64,000 bases of DNA from Iodidimonas muriae (lineage in GTDB: Bacteria; Pseudomonadota; Alphaproteobacteria; Sphingomonadales; Rhodothalassiaceae). Positions within the stretch are counted from its first letter, which is position 1; each line of letters starts with the position of its first letter. Positions 1 to 10,125 of the stretch are shown here, one piece after another. The notes below the pieces were generated by a model. The model ran no database searches, was not told where the DNA came from, and was given only the letters and a program-made list of their open reading frames with translations. Where the stretch lies: contig NZ_BMOV01000003.1 of assembly GCF_014647255.1 (NCBI RefSeq), positions 62,001-126,000 on the forward strand, in the 5' to 3' direction. The translations under genes and the position numbers were made by a program.

Positions 1-1048
1 GAAGATGGTCCACAAAACGGTCAAGCCGTTGATCATAAGGCAAAACCGCATGGCTGGCGGCCCCCAGGAAATTGCTGTTCCATACCCCCAACAAGCCCAG
101 AATCACCGGCATATTCCGATCCAGCGGGCTGTTCAGGAAATGCTGATCCATGGCATGGCCACCGTCTAAAACACGTTCGAAATTCGCCCAACCAATGCCC
201 AAAGCCAAAGACAACCCAATGGCCGACCACAAGGAATAACGACCGCCCACCCAATCCCAAAAGCGGAACATATTGCTGGTGTCGATGCCGAAATCCGTCA
301 CCGCATCCACATTGGTGGACAGCGCCACAAAATGCCGGGCCACCGCCTTTTCATCGCCGAAATGATCCAGAACCCAGCGCCGCGCCGTTTGGGCATTGGT
401 CATGGTTTCCTGGGTGGTGAAGGTTTTCGACGCCACAATGAACAAAGTTGTTTCCGGATTCAGAGTGGTCAGAACGCCGTCGATATCATGGGCATCCACA
501 TTGGATACATAATGAACGGAAATCCCCGCATGGGCATGGCTTCTCAGCGAGTCCATCGCCGCTTGCGGCCCCAAATGCGAACCTCCAATACCGATATTCA
601 CCACATCCGTAATCTGTTCGCCACCAAAACCGCGCCATGTACCATCATGCACCGAAGCCACAAATGTCTTCATCTGGGCAAGAACGGCATTGACCTCGGT
701 CATCACATTCACCCCATCCACGGTGATGCCGGCCCCGCTCCGGTTGCGCAGCGCCATATGCAAAACGGCACGATGCTCGGTGTTATTCACCGCTTCGCCT
801 TCCGCCATGCGGGCGCGCCATTCCTCCAAACGCCGCGCCTTGGCCAATCCCAGCAGCAAACGCATGGTTTCGGCGCTCACCCGGTTTTTGGAATAGTCCA
901 ACCGCAGGCCATGGGTTTCGATCCACATTTGATCGGCCCGCTCTGGCTCGGCTTTGAACAGATCCTTGATGGTTTGGCCAGCCCGGACCATGGCCTTGTG
1001 ATGGGCATCCAAGGCCTGCCATGCGGCGGATGATGTGAGATCAGACAT
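1..1048 (-). CDS. pgi: Glucose-6-phosphate isomerase (5' part, runs off left edge)
   Basis: Cytosolic enzyme of glycolysis and gluconeogenesis that interconverts glucose 6-phosphate and fructose 6-phosphate. About 349 codons lie in the window; the family is usually near 540-550 residues, so the C-terminal third is outside. The ATG at 1048-1046 follows AAGGAAAA on the minus strand, and the protein opens [13 protein letters not shown]. Visible are the phosphate-binding loop [11 protein letters not shown] near residue 150 and the family signature [12 protein letters not shown] near residue 265. It diverges from kynU across about 270 bases in which I see no further gene. Identification is firm; the gene is incomplete only because of the window edge. 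Confidence 0.95.
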   Translation of the reverse strand, partial: MSDLTSSAAWQALDAHHKAMVRAGQTIKDLFKAEPERADQMWIETHGLRLDYSKNRVSAETMRLLLGLAKARRLEEWRARMAEGEAVNNTEHRAVLHMALRNRSGAGITVDGVNVMTEVNAVLAQMKTFVASVHDGTWRGFGGEQITDVVNIGIGGSHLGPQAAMDSLRSHAHAGISVHYVSNVDAHDIDGVLTTLNPETTLFIVASKTFTTQETMTNAQTARRWVLDHFGDEKAVARHFVALSTNVDAVTDFGIDTSNMFRFWDWVGGRYSLWSAIGLSLALGIGWANFERVLDGGHAMDQHFLNSPLDRNMPVILGLLGVWNSNFLGAASHAVLPYDQRLDRFVDHL

Positions 1049-1322
1049 GGGTTTTCCTTCAGATGGTCATGAAAGGAGGCATTGATTGCTTTGGGTATAA
1101 CAGGCTGCAAGCCGAGCCAATGAAGAATTCAAGGATAGGGCTTTGTTTTTACCTTATTGGCCAGCGTTTCATCCCGGCCAGTGTTTTGGCGGCCCGGCGC
1201 TGCGAGCCTGAATTATAGTAGGAATTTTTTGCTTTGCCATGCTGGCACGATCGGCCATATGCCCTTAAACTTGTGGCAGGAACATCATCGCACATCATGG
1301 CAGGCCTTGCCCCATAAGGCCG

Positions 1323-2630
1323 ATGCAGCAAACAAAGGGAGCGAGGCAGGCCGTGACCGAGACTATGCCGGGCGAGCCCGCGAACAGCCCCCACCCCCTG
1401 TCACGCGCCCGTGCTGAACAGCATGACCGCGACGACCCCTTGGCACTGATGCGGCGTCGCTTCGACCTGCCGGGCGGGCTGATCTATCTGGACGGCAATT
1501 CACTGGGGGCTTTGCCGCGCGGTGTGGCTGCCCGGCTGGGGGAAATCACCCGCCATGAATGGGGCGACAAACTGATCGCAGGCTGGTGGCAAGGATGGAT
1601 GGACTTACCGCGCCAAACCGGGGCACGCATTGCCCCCTTGATCGGCGCGGACCCCGATTATGTGATCGCCTGCGACAGCACCTCCCTTAATCTTTACAAG
1701 CTGGCGGCGGCGGCCTTGCTGGCCCGTCCGGACCGTTCTGTGATCCTGAGCGACGCGGGCAATTTTCCCACCGATCTTTATATGTTTGAAGGCCTGAGCA
1801 CCCTGATGGGCAAAGCGGTGGAATTACGCACCGTTCCCCGTGCGGCCATCATGGAACATCTGACAACAGACGTGGCGCTTTTAAGCCTGTCCCATGTGGA
1901 TTACCGCACCGCCGAACAATGGGATATGGCTGCGCTCACGCACGCCGCCCACAAGGTGGGTGCGCTCAGCCTGTGGGATTTATCCCATTCGGCAGGGGCC
2001 GTGGCAGTGGATCTGGCCGGGGCGCAAGCCGATATGGCTGTGGGCTGCGGTTATAAATTTCTCAATGGTGGCCCCGGCGCCCCCGCTTATCTTTATGTTG
2101 CGCCCGATCTTTGCAACACACTCGTCAATCCTTTATCGGGCTGGATGGGCCATCAAGCACCATTCGATTTTGGCCCCCGCTATCAGCCCGCCGAGGGCAT
2201 TGACCGCTTTGCCTGTGGCACCCCGCCTGTTCTGGGCCTTACCGCACTTGATCGGGCGCTTGAGGTGTTTGCGGATGTGGATCTTTCCCCCCTTTATGCA
2301 AAGGGGCAGGCTTTGTGCGCCCTGTTTCTGGCGCTCACCAAAGATCTGCCCGGCATCTGCCCCTTGTCCCCCGCCACGGATAGCCCGCATGGCTGCCATG
2401 TGGCCCTGTCACACCGCCAAGCAAAAACCATCATGGCACAATTGGCAAGCCGCGGCGTGGTAGGGGATTTTCGCCCGCCCGATGTGATGCGCTTTGGTTT
2501 TTCTGCGCTTTATTGCCGCTATGTGGATGTGTGGGATGCGGCCCATGCTTTGGCTCTGGAAATTGGAAAAAGCGAAGATGGCTTAAGCGATGACCAGCCC
2601 CAGCCATCCCCTCCACATCCGGCTCCTTAA
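1323..2630 (+). CDS. kynU: Kynureninase
   Basis: PLP enzyme that cleaves kynurenine to anthranilate and alanine (or 3-hydroxykynurenine to 3-hydroxyanthranilate) in tryptophan degradation. At 435 residues it is slightly longer than the usual 400-420. IYLDGNSLGALP near residue 55 is the family N-terminal motif, and GCGYKFLNGGPG carries the predicted PLP-binding lysine at residue 245. The start is uncertain: ATG 1323 has AAGG just upstream, while GTG 1353 also has AGGCAGG before it, so the first ten residues may not be translated. No other kynurenine-pathway gene is adjacent. Its stop overlaps the convergent cardiolipin-synthase stop by four bases. Confidence 0.92.
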   Translation: MQQTKGARQAVTETMPGEPANSPHPLSRARAEQHDRDDPLALMRRRFDLPGGLIYLDGNSLGALPRGVAARLGEITRHEWGDKLIAGWWQGWMDLPRQTGARIAPLIGADPDYVIACDSTSLNLYKLAAAALLARPDRSVILSDAGNFPTDLYMFEGLSTLMGKAVELRTVPRAAIMEHLTTDVALLSLSHVDYRTAEQWDMAALTHAAHKVGALSLWDLSHSAGAVAVDLAGAQADMAVGCGYKFLNGGPGAPAYLYVAPDLCNTLVNPLSGWMGHQAPFDFGPRYQPAEGIDRFACGTPPVLGLTALDRALEVFADVDLSPLYAKGQALCALFLALTKDLPGICPLSPATDSPHGCHVALSHRQAKTIMAQLASRGVVGDFRPPDVMRFGFSALYCRYVDVWDAAHALALEIGKSEDGLSDDQPQPSPPHPAP

Positions 2631-4063
2631 AGATAGGGGCTCATCAGCCATGCGGCACGATTGCGCAAATGGATGGGCAAGGGCCGTTTGCGCACTTCGG
2701 ACCATGTGATCGTGCGGGCTTTTTTCTGACGCTCTTCCAGAAATCCATCCAAACTGCGGGCCGTGGCGGCGTCGAAAATCTCCAGATTCAGCTCAAAATT
2801 CAGGCGAAAACTGCGCGCGTCCCAATTTGTAGAGCCGATCATCGCCCAATAATCATCCACCACCATCATTTTCATATGGTCCAAAGGCGGCGGTGTCAGA
2901 TGCAGACGAACCCCACGCTTCAGCAAGCCTTCAAACAACGCTTCGGACGCCCATCCCATCACCCGGTAATTATTGCGTTCCGGCACCAGAATATCCACCT
3001 CCACCCCGCGAAGAGCCGCTTGTGACAAGGCGCTTAGAAGATGGATATCCGGCAGAAAATAAGGGGTGCTGACCCGCACCCTGCGTCGGGCGATGGACAA
3101 GGCACTTTCGATGATCCATCCGGCATTGGAAAATTCCTCCTCCGGGCCATCAGGAACAGTGCGGGCCACCGCCGGGCCATCCGTATCACCATCATCAAAA
3201 TGTTTTTGGATGTCCCATGAAGGTCCGTGAAGCGGCGCGCCCCCGGCAAACCGCCAATCTTCGTCAAACACCGTGAAAAGCTGGCTCAAAACCGGACCGT
3301 CCACCCGAAACATCACATCTTGCGACTGCAAGCCCCGCTCGCCGGAAGCCCGATGGATATCGCGGATATTCATGCCGCCGGTGAAGCCTGTGCTTCCATC
3401 GACCAGCAATAATTTCCGGTGCGTCCGCAGATTGATAAATGTCAGGTGCGAAAGGCTGGGGCGGTTGAAGGCCCGCGCATCGATCCCCATTTTCCGCAAG
3501 CGGCCTGCAATCAGCGGGCTGCCCATAGCATCCACCAGCACACAGACCTTAACGCCGCGATCCAAAGCGGCTTTCAAGGCCCGCGCAAACGCCTGCCCCA
3601 CACTGTCCCAGTCATAGATATAGGTGCAAAAGGCCACCGACCGTTGGGCCGTATTGATGGCCTCCAGCATGGCGGGATAGGCTTCATCGCCATTGATCAG
3701 CATCTTTAAATGATTGCCGCCGCATAAGGGCAATCCCGTAAGGCCATGGCCCAGCCGGGAATGGGCCAGAAAGCGCGGGGCAGCTGTGGGATCAAGGGCC
3801 AGCAGACCATGATGTTCCGGCTGGCCTTTGGCATGTCTCAACGCCCCCAGCTTTTCCCGTAATTGCCGTTCGGCCCGACGCTGTACCCGATTCACCCCCA
3901 GAATCAGATAGCCCACCGCTCCGGCACCGGGCAGCAGCCAGATGATCGCCACCCAACCAATAGCGGCACGCACATCACGCTTTGTCAGCAAGATATGCAT
4001 GCTTGCCAGCACCGAAGCCGCAAACAACGCCAAACCGAGCAAAAACGAACTGATGGGTTCCAT
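2627..4063 (-). CDS. cls: Phospholipase D family cardiolipin synthase
   Basis: Probable membrane-bound transphosphatidylase that joins two phosphatidylglycerols into cardiolipin. Two N-terminal transmembrane segments come first (roughly residues 5-25 and 35-55), followed by two HKD half-sites: HRKLLLVDG with GGMNIR downstream, and HMKMMVVDD with GSTNWD downstream. At 478 residues the length fits the ClsA class. I chose the ATG at 4063, where MEPISSFLLGLAL begins the hydrophobic anchor; an in-frame start at 4105 would add 14 polar residues and is less likely. It is the last gene of a long co-directional minus-strand run. HKD motifs alone do not exclude another phospholipase D activity. Confidence 0.85.
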   Translation of the reverse strand: MEPISSFLLGLALFAASVLASMHILLTKRDVRAAIGWVAIIWLLPGAGAVGYLILGVNRVQRRAERQLREKLGALRHAKGQPEHHGLLALDPTAAPRFLAHSRLGHGLTGLPLCGGNHLKMLINGDEAYPAMLEAINTAQRSVAFCTYIYDWDSVGQAFARALKAALDRGVKVCVLVDAMGSPLIAGRLRKMGIDARAFNRPSLSHLTFINLRTHRKLLLVDGSTGFTGGMNIRDIHRASGERGLQSQDVMFRVDGPVLSQLFTVFDEDWRFAGGAPLHGPSWDIQKHFDDGDTDGPAVARTVPDGPEEEFSNAGWIIESALSIARRRVRVSTPYFLPDIHLLSALSQAALRGVEVDILVPERNNYRVMGWASEALFEGLLKRGVRLHLTPPPLDHMKMMVVDDYWAMIGSTNWDARSFRLNFELNLEIFDAATARSLDGFLEERQKKARTITWSEVRKRPLPIHLRNRAAWLMSPYL

Positions 4064-4131
4064 GAAAGAACACTGCCCACAAGCTGGCTTAGGGGCAACG
4101 GTCAAATGACATGCCCATAAATTTCACAGCA

Positions 4132-4584
4132 CTAGGACGGCCTTTGCGCTTCCAGCATGTGCAACATCGGCGCAAGGGGCGTAAGATCATAGCCCGCCAT
4201 CTGCGCCGCCGACATGACATCCGCCACGCCCTGACGCTTTGACGCCACCATGGCCGCGGCCCATAAAGCCGTAGAGCGCATCCCCGACAAGCAATAGGCT
4301 AATACCCGCCCGTTGTCGCGCCAGCCCTCCTTTAAAGCCTGCTCCATTCGTGCAATGGCATCGGGGGTAATCTGACCGCCCGCGACCGGAATATGCACAA
4401 AAGAAAGGCCATGCTCCTTCGCCCAGTGTGCCATCTGCTGGGCCGTGGGCTGGTCGGGGTTTTCCCCATCGGGCCGATTGCAGATCACCATATGCACACC
4501 CTTTTCCGCGGCCACGGCAAAATCCTCCGGCGCGATTTGTCCGGCCACATAAAGGCGATCGGAAACGGGTTTAAGCTGTGTCAT
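4132..4584 (-). CDS. DUF442 / TIGR01244-type phosphatase-like protein
   Basis: 150-residue stand-alone domain of the beta-lactamase-hydrolase-like phosphatase family, which has a rhodanese/dual-specificity phosphatase-type fold. The loop VLAYCLSGMRS near residue 95 holds the presumed catalytic cysteine with an arginine four residues on. N-terminal YVAGQIAPEDF and ICNRPDGE are typical of the family. In related proteins this domain is fused to persulfide dioxygenases or sulfide oxidases, suggesting sulfur transfer or phosphatase work, but the substrate here is unknown. It lies 15 bases after the NUDIX gene and 68 bases before the cardiolipin synthase, so co-transcription is likely. Confidence 0.8.
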   Translation of the reverse strand: MTQLKPVSDRLYVAGQIAPEDFAVAAEKGVHMVICNRPDGENPDQPTAQQMAHWAKEHGLSFVHIPVAGGQITPDAIARMEQALKEGWRDNGRVLAYCLSGMRSTALWAAAMVASKRQGVADVMSAAQMAGYDLTPLAPMLHMLEAQRPS

Positions 4585-4599
4585 ATGCTTGCCATCCTT

Positions 4600-5097
4600 T
4601 TAAGGGGCCAGATCTTGGGGAAGAAGCGTTGCCGAGCGTTTTTCCAAAACGTTTCCTGCCATGCGCATGGCCACCATATAATCATCGAAAATCGGGGCCG
4701 GAGGCATCGCATCACAGGCCACAAAACAGGCATCGACATGCTCTGAAGACAAGGTCACATGCTCCATTTCGGGCGGACAATCGGCATAAGACAGAAAAAT
4801 CAGCACAAAGCGGCGGGTGCCATCCGCCTTGAGCCGTTCCCAAGAGTGCAAAAATCCCGCCACGCGGCTTTCCAGCCCGGTTTCTTCCCTTATTTCACGG
4901 GTCAGGCAATCAAGCGGCTCCTCTCCCGGGTCCAGCCGCCCACCGGGCAATTCCCAAATGCCATTGGGCTGGCGCAAGACCAGCGCTTTTTCATCACATA
5001 ACAGCACCGCCTTCACGGAAACCGGCAAGCCTTGCGCCTGTTCCAACAAGCCGTTTATCCGCGCCTCGGACAGGTCGTCGAACGGTGCCTGTGTCAT
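4600..5097 (-). CDS. NUDIX hydrolase
   Basis: 165-residue hydrolase of a nucleoside diphosphate linked to another moiety. The NUDIX box GGRLDPGEEPLDCLTREIRE continues ETGLE and matches GX5EX7REUXEEXGU exactly, so the metal-binding glutamates are intact. I used the ATG at 5097 because GGAGAAAA lies a good distance upstream; the ATG at 5112 would add MEKTH. It lies 32 bases below the RNA methyltransferase gene on the same strand. Nothing in the sequence names the substrate; house-cleaning of damaged nucleotides or a sugar nucleotide would both fit. Confidence 0.85.
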   Translation of the reverse strand: MTQAPFDDLSEARINGLLEQAQGLPVSVKAVLLCDEKALVLRQPNGIWELPGGRLDPGEEPLDCLTREIREETGLESRVAGFLHSWERLKADGTRRFVLIFLSYADCPPEMEHVTLSSEHVDACFVACDAMPPAPIFDDYMVAMRMAGNVLEKRSATLLPQDLAP

Positions 5098-5129
5098 GTG
5101 CGTTTTCTCCATTCCCGCGCCGCCCTACG

Positions 5130-6425
5130 CTAGGCCGTTTTCAAAAAATGGGCCACCAATTCCACATGAGGCGACCAAAGGAATTGATCAACAGGACGAA
5201 CGCAAACAAGGTCATAGCCGCCATCCACCAAAAGCCGGGCATCGCGGGCAAAGGTGTTGGGATTGCACGAGACCGCAATCACAGCTGGCACTGCACTGCG
5301 CGCCAGTTCTGTCATCTGCGCGGCGGCACCGGCGCGTGGTGGATCAATAATTACGGCACCGAAACGATTAAGCTCATGCACGACAAGTGGCCTGCGGAAC
5401 AGATCGCGGTGATCCAGCGTTACCTGTTTCAAGCTCTGCGTGCCATGAACCGCCTTGCGCAGGGCCTCCACCGCCGCACGCGCCCCTTCCACCGCATGGA
5501 CGGTGCTGTGTCGGGCCAGCGGCAGGCTGAAGGTTCCGATGCCCGCAAACAGGTCGGCACAATGCGTCGCCCCCGCCGTCCATTCCAAAATCGCTTCAAG
5601 CAAGGCCGTCTCGCCTTCTTTGGTGGCCTGCACAAAACCGCCGGGCGGCAAAGGCGCATCCACCTCGCCAAAGCGCATTTTGGGGGCGCGACGCACCGAA
5701 ACAGGGTCGAGAAACCCATCGTCCAACACATGCACGCTGGCCAGATCATAAGATTCGGCGAATGTTGCCAGCGCTTCGCGCCTTGCCAAATCCAATGACA
5801 CGCGCCCGGAGATCAACAAATCAATGCCGCTGTCACTATCCGTAAGCGTTATGTCCAGCCCCGCACGCAACGTCAAAAGATCGCCAAGCACAGCCCGCAA
5901 GGGCTTCAGCAAAGCCACCAGTGCCGGACGGGCAATGGGACATTCTTTCACATCCACCAAATGATGGGATTGGCGTTGGTTAAAGCCCAACAGCACCCCC
6001 CGGCTGGTGCGCAGGGCCTTCAAAGCCAAACGCCGTCTGCTGCCCGGCGGGCTGATATGCGGGGCCTCGATGGGCACATCCCCCAAACCGTGCTGTGACA
6101 ATGCCGTTTTCACGCGGTCCCGTACAAATCCGGCATAAGCATCCGTCGTCAGATGTTGTAAACTGCATCCGCCGCACGAGCCAAAATGACGGCATGACGG
6201 CTCCGCCCGATCCACACCGGGGGTGACAATGGCTTCCAGACTGGCCCGCATGGTGCCCCGTGGCCCCGGTTCCAGCCACACATCCACCACATCACCCGTT
6301 GCGGTGAAAGGCACATAGATATCCCCATCCGCCCCGTGCGATATTCCATCGCCCTGGGCACCAATGCGGCTAATCTCAAGGCGCTTTGGCGCACCTTTTT
6401 TCTTAGGCGTGGTACTGCGCGGCAA
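5130..6425 (-). CDS. Class I SAM RNA (uracil-5-)-methyltransferase, RlmC/RlmD type
   Basis: 431-residue methyltransferase expected to make 5-methyluridine in 23S rRNA (or tRNA). The basic N-terminus MPRSTTPKKKGAPKR leads into a TRAM-like beta domain. CRHFGSCGGCSLQ near residue 78 provides cysteines of an iron-sulfur cluster site. The Rossmann domain holds DLFAGIGTFSLPLA, IIDPPRAGA and the catalytic cysteine in SCNPNTFARD. Its first 23 bases overlap the end of tlyA in another frame, so the two rRNA methyltransferase genes are probably translationally coupled. Which uridine it modifies cannot be decided from the sequence. Confidence 0.9.
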   Translation of the reverse strand: MPRSTTPKKKGAPKRLEISRIGAQGDGISHGADGDIYVPFTATGDVVDVWLEPGPRGTMRASLEAIVTPGVDRAEPSCRHFGSCGGCSLQHLTTDAYAGFVRDRVKTALSQHGLGDVPIEAPHISPPGSRRRLALKALRTSRGVLLGFNQRQSHHLVDVKECPIARPALVALLKPLRAVLGDLLTLRAGLDITLTDSDSGIDLLISGRVSLDLARREALATFAESYDLASVHVLDDGFLDPVSVRRAPKMRFGEVDAPLPPGGFVQATKEGETALLEAILEWTAGATHCADLFAGIGTFSLPLARHSTVHAVEGARAAVEALRKAVHGTQSLKQVTLDHRDLFRRPLVVHELNRFGAVIIDPPRAGAAAQMTELARSAVPAVIAVSCNPNTFARDARLLVDGGYDLVCVRPVDQFLWSPHVELVAHFLKTA

Positions 6426-7149
6426 TCAAAAATTCCTTATTTCCTTCGGGGCCGGTGATCGGACTTTCGCTGATCCCCAAAACCTGCCAACCGGCACATT
6501 GGGAAAGCCACGCTTCAATGCGCTCGCAAACCTCAGTGTGCAGGGCTGGATCGCGCACCACACCCTTTGCACCCACACGGCCTTTTCCCACCTCGAATTG
6601 CGGTTTGATCAAGGCCACCAGCCATGCACCGGGCCGCACCAGCGCAAGACTGGCGGGCAAAACGGTTTCAAGGCCGATAAAGCTGGCATCGCACACCACC
6701 ATATCCACCGGTTCGGGGATGTGCTCGGCACTTAGATGGCGGGCATTGGTACGTTCCAGCACACAGACACGGGGATCATTGCGCAGTTTCCACGCCAATT
6801 GGCCATGGCCCACATCCACCGCATAGACATGTGCGGCCCCTTTTTGCAGCAACACATCCGTGAAGCCGCCGGTGGACGCCCCCACATCGATGGCGGTTTT
6901 GCCCGTCACATCGATATCGAACCGCTCAATGGCGTGGGCCAGTTTTTGCCCCCCGCGCGATACCCAGGGATGGTCCTGACCCCGCACCTCCAAAGGTTGG
7001 TCCGCCTTGATGGGCTGACCAGCCTTGTTGATGCGGGTTTCGCCAGAAAACACCTTTCCTGCCAAAAGCAACGCCTGCGCCTTGGCACGGCTTTCCACCA
7101 AACCACGTTCCACAAGGGCCAGATCAGCGCGCAGCCCTTTGGCCTTCAT
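6403..7149 (-). CDS. tlyA: TlyA family RNA 2'-O-methyltransferase
   Basis: 248 residues: an S4 RNA-binding domain at about residues 5-65 (RADLALVERGLVESRAKAQ...), then an FtsJ-like SAM domain with IDVGASTGGFTDVL near residue 90 and ALIKPQFEVGKG near 185. In mycobacteria TlyA methylates riboses in 16S and 23S rRNA and affects capreomycin sensitivity; the same role is inferred here. It starts 12 bases after the dxs stop, and dxs followed by tlyA is a recurrent alphaproteobacterial pair. Confidence 0.92.
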   Translation of the reverse strand: MKAKGLRADLALVERGLVESRAKAQALLLAGKVFSGETRINKAGQPIKADQPLEVRGQDHPWVSRGGQKLAHAIERFDIDVTGKTAIDVGASTGGFTDVLLQKGAAHVYAVDVGHGQLAWKLRNDPRVCVLERTNARHLSAEHIPEPVDMVVCDASFIGLETVLPASLALVRPGAWLVALIKPQFEVGKGRVGAKGVVRDPALHTEVCERIEAWLSQCAGWQVLGISESPITGPEGNKEFLIAAQYHA

Positions 7150-7161
7150 GAATGCTCTCCG

Positions 7162-9090
7162 TCAGGCAAGAGCGCCGCGGCTGGCTTCAAAATCATTATG
7201 ACCAAGGGCACGCAAAGCCGTCTCAACGATATAAGGGGCTGTCAGATGCGCTTGTTCATATTGTTTTTCAGGGGAATCCTGTTCCTGGAAAATATCCGGC
7301 AATTTCATGGTGCGCAGCTTGAAGCTGGCGCTATCCAAGAGCCCTTCACCGGACATGAATTCCAAAACATGCGACCCAAAGCCGCCAATGGCGCCTTCTT
7401 CGATGGTGATCACCACCTCATGATTGGCTGCCAGATCGCGGATCATTGCCTGATCCAGTGGCTTGGCAAAACGCGCATCGGCCACAGTGGTGGAAAGGCC
7501 ACGGCTATCCAGAATATCGGCAGCCTTCAACGCTTCGCCAAGGCGACCACCCAAAGACAGGATCGCCACTTTCGAGCCTTCGCGCAAAATACGGCCCCGG
7601 CCAATTTCCAAAGGCGAGCCAATGGCGGGCAGCTCCACGCCCAGGCCTTCACCGCGCGGATAGCGGAATGCCGTGGGATAATCATCCACGGCCACCGCTG
7701 TGGCCACCATATGCATCAATTCCGCTTCATCGCCCGCGGCCATCACGATCATATTGGGCAAGCTGGCCAAATAGGTAATGTCGAACGAGCCGGCATGGGT
7801 TTGCCCATCAGAGCCAACAAGTCCGGCACGATCGATGGCAAAGCGCACAGGCAATTTCTGAATGGCCACATCATGCACCACCTGATCATAGGCGCGTTGC
7901 AAGAATGTGGAATAAATGGCCGCAAATGGCTTCATGCCCTGCGTGGCCATGCCAGCGGCAAAGGTCACCCCATGCTGTTCGGCAATGCCCACATCAAAGG
8001 TGCGATCAGGAAAGCGCTTGCCGAAAACATCCAGCCCGGTGCCTGATGGCATGGCCGCGGAAATGGCGACGATCTTGTCATCTTTTTCCGCTTCCTGAAC
8101 CAAGGAATTGGCAAATACTTTCGTATATTGCGGGGCTTTGGGCGTGGACTTTTTCAATTCGCCCGTCACCACATCAAATTTCGGTACCGCATGGTATTTA
8201 TCGGCTGCCGCCTTGCCAAAGGGATGGCCACGGCCTTTTTCCGTTACCACATGGACAAGGATCGGGCCTTCTTTTGCATCGCGCACATTTTCCAGAACCG
8301 GCAAAAGATGGTCGAAATTATGCCCGTCGATGGGGCCGATATAATAAAAGCCCAATTCTTCAAACAGCGTGCCGCCAGTGGCCAGACCGCGAGCATATTC
8401 TTCGGCCCGACGGGCGGTGGTCACAAGCTGCTTGGGCAGGCGCTTCATAAGAGAGCGGCCGATATCGCGAATCGACAAATATTCCCGCGATGACAGAACA
8501 CGGCTGAGATAGGCGCTCATGGCCCCCACCGGCGGGGCGATGGACATATCATTGTCGTTCAAGATCACCACAAGCTGATTGCCCGCCTGTGCCGCATTGT
8601 TCATGGCTTCATAGGCCATGCCTGCGCTCATGGCGCCATCGCCGATCACGGCAATGGCTTTATCGGGCTTGCCGGCGAATTTACTGGCCATCGCCATACC
8701 AACGGCTGCCGAAATAGAGGTGGAGCTATGGGCCGCGCCGAAAGGATCATATTCACTTTCCGTGCGCTTGGTGAAGCCTGAAAGCCCCCCGCCCTGCCGC
8801 AAGGTACGGATACGATCGCGCCGACCGGTCAGGATTTTATGAGGGTAGCACTGGTGCCCCACATCCCAGATCAGCTTGTCATCGGGCGTGTTGAACACAT
8901 AATGGATGGCCACGGTTAATTCTACCACGCCCAGTCCAGAGCCAAAATGGCCACCCGTTGACGACACGGCAGAAATCATTTCGGCGCGCAATTCATCCGC
9001 CAGTTGTTTCAATTGTGTCGGCTTCATATCCCGCATATCTGCAGGAAAGGTGACCTGATCGAGCAGCGGCGTTTCGGGCTTTTTGGACAC
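7162..9090 (-). CDS. dxs: 1-deoxy-D-xylulose-5-phosphate synthase
   Basis: Thiamine-diphosphate enzyme that condenses pyruvate and glyceraldehyde 3-phosphate, the first step of the MEP isoprenoid pathway. It has the normal family length of 642 residues. [19 protein letters not shown] near residue 150 is the ThDP/Mg2+ site, the [13 protein letters not shown] region lies near residue 80, and [15 protein letters not shown] near residue 430 is the transketolase-type central motif. It sits in the order xseB-ispA-dxs-tlyA, which supplies precursors and then prenyl chains. A 123-base gap holding a perfect palindrome separates it from ispA, so dxs may have its own regulated promoter. Confidence 0.97.
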   Translation of the reverse strand: MSKKPETPLLDQVTFPADMRDMKPTQLKQLADELRAEMISAVSSTGGHFGSGLGVVELTVAIHYVFNTPDDKLIWDVGHQCYPHKILTGRRDRIRTLRQGGGLSGFTKRTESEYDPFGAAHSSTSISAAVGMAMASKFAGKPDKAIAVIGDGAMSAGMAYEAMNNAAQAGNQLVVILNDNDMSIAPPVGAMSAYLSRVLSSREYLSIRDIGRSLMKRLPKQLVTTARRAEEYARGLATGGTLFEELGFYYIGPIDGHNFDHLLPVLENVRDAKEGPILVHVVTEKGRGHPFGKAAADKYHAVPKFDVVTGELKKSTPKAPQYTKVFANSLVQEAEKDDKIVAISAAMPSGTGLDVFGKRFPDRTFDVGIAEQHGVTFAAGMATQGMKPFAAIYSTFLQRAYDQVVHDVAIQKLPVRFAIDRAGLVGSDGQTHAGSFDITYLASLPNMIVMAAGDEAELMHMVATAVAVDDYPTAFRYPRGEGLGVELPAIGSPLEIGRGRILREGSKVAILSLGGRLGEALKAADILDSRGLSTTVADARFAKPLDQAMIRDLAANHEVVITIEEGAIGGFGSHVLEFMSGEGLLDSASFKLRTMKLPDIFQEQDSPEKQYEQAHLTAPYIVETALRALGHNDFEASRGALA

Positions 9091-9137
9091 TTCACTTCAC
9101 CTGTTAGCTTATTCGGCGCGATTACGGCGCCCCATTG

Positions 9138-9155
9138 TTCAGGCATAGTCCTGAA
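9138..9155. promoter_or_regulatory. Perfect 6-6-6 palindrome upstream of dxs
   Basis: TTCAGG-CATAGT-CCTGAA lies 48 bases before the dxs start codon in the ispA-dxs gap. Size and symmetry fit a dimeric repressor operator, or a small hairpin in the dxs leader. No T-tract follows on the minus strand, so it does not look like a terminator of ispA. Function is inferred only. Confidence 0.3.
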
Positions 9156-9213
9156 ACAAGAAAATGTTAAAGCGATGGCATATCGCAAATTTTACAACGA
9201 GAGACTAAAGAAC

Positions 9214-10125
9214 TTACCGTCGGCGATGAATAGCAAACTGCGCCACATCACGCAAAAGTTCCGCTTTATCTCCAAATTCTTCCAGATAGCCAAGCGCCTG
9301 TTCCGTGAGAATCCGGGCCTGTTCGCGGGCACGGTCTTCCCCCCAAAGGGACAACAGCGTTTCTTTGCCCGCATCGGCATCCTTGCCGGTGGCTTTGCCC
9401 ATTTCGGCTTCCGAGGCCGTATGATCCAGAAGATCATCGGCGATTTGGAAGGCCAGCCCCACAGCGCGGGCATAGGCCACCAAGGCATGTCGCGCATGGG
9501 GAGAGGCTTTTCCAAGAACCGCACCGGCCTCCACCGAAGACACGATCAAAGCCCCGGTTTTCATCTGCTGGAGGCGGATGATTTCTTTCTCGCCAAGGGT
9601 TTTGTCTTCCGCATCCAGATCCAGCATCTGGCCGCCGACCATGCCATGATGGCCAGAGGCCCGCGCGATCAGTGACACCAGCGTCGCACGCACGCGCGGA
9701 TCTGTATGGGTGCTTTCATCCGCCAGAATTTCAAAGGCAAAGGTCAAAAGAGCATCGCCAGCCAGAATGGCTGTGGCCTCATCAAAGGCTTTATGCACCG
9801 TGGGCTTGCCGCGCCGCAGATCGTCATCATCCATGGCAGGCAGATCATCATGCACCAAAGAATAGGTGTGGATACATTCCAAGGCCGCCCCGGCCCGCAA
9901 GCTGGAGGTGCGGCTGACCCCGAACAGATCTGCCGTGGCCCGCACAAGAAAAGGCCGCAAGCGCTTGCCACCTGCGAACAGGGCATAGCGCATGGCCTCC
10001 ACCACCTTGGCGTCGCCACCATCGGGCACCGGCAACAAGGCATCGAAAGTTTCTTCCAACTCACCGGAAATATCGGTCAGCGCTGTTTCCAGCGCCGAGA
10101 AATCATCTACTTTTTTCAGCATCAT
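9214..10125 (-). CDS. ispA: Polyprenyl synthetase, probable farnesyl diphosphate synthase
   Basis: 303-residue class I prenyltransferase that elongates DMAPP/GPP with IPP. The first aspartate-rich motif is in DDLPAMDDDDLRRGKPT near residue 93 and the second is in FQIADDLLDHTAS near residue 230. GGKRLRPFLV near residue 52 is the IPP-binding region. Length and the xseB-ispA-dxs order point to the farnesyl-specific enzyme; a geranylgeranyl synthase is possible. Its ATG overlaps the xseB stop by four bases. Confidence 0.92.
   Translation of the reverse strand: MMLKKVDDFSALETALTDISGELEETFDALLPVPDGGDAKVVEAMRYALFAGGKRLRPFLVRATADLFGVSRTSSLRAGAALECIHTYSLVHDDLPAMDDDDLRRGKPTVHKAFDEATAILAGDALLTFAFEILADESTHTDPRVRATLVSLIARASGHHGMVGGQMLDLDAEDKTLGEKEIIRLQQMKTGALIVSSVEAGAVLGKASPHARHALVAYARAVGLAFQIADDLLDHTASEAEMGKATGKDADAGKETLLSLWGEDRAREQARILTEQALGYLEEFGDKAELLRDVAQFAIHRRR

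Noticed and set aside
332-1033. Plus-strand 233-codon frame opposite pgi
   Set aside because: It is the antisense of a strongly conserved pgi coding region.
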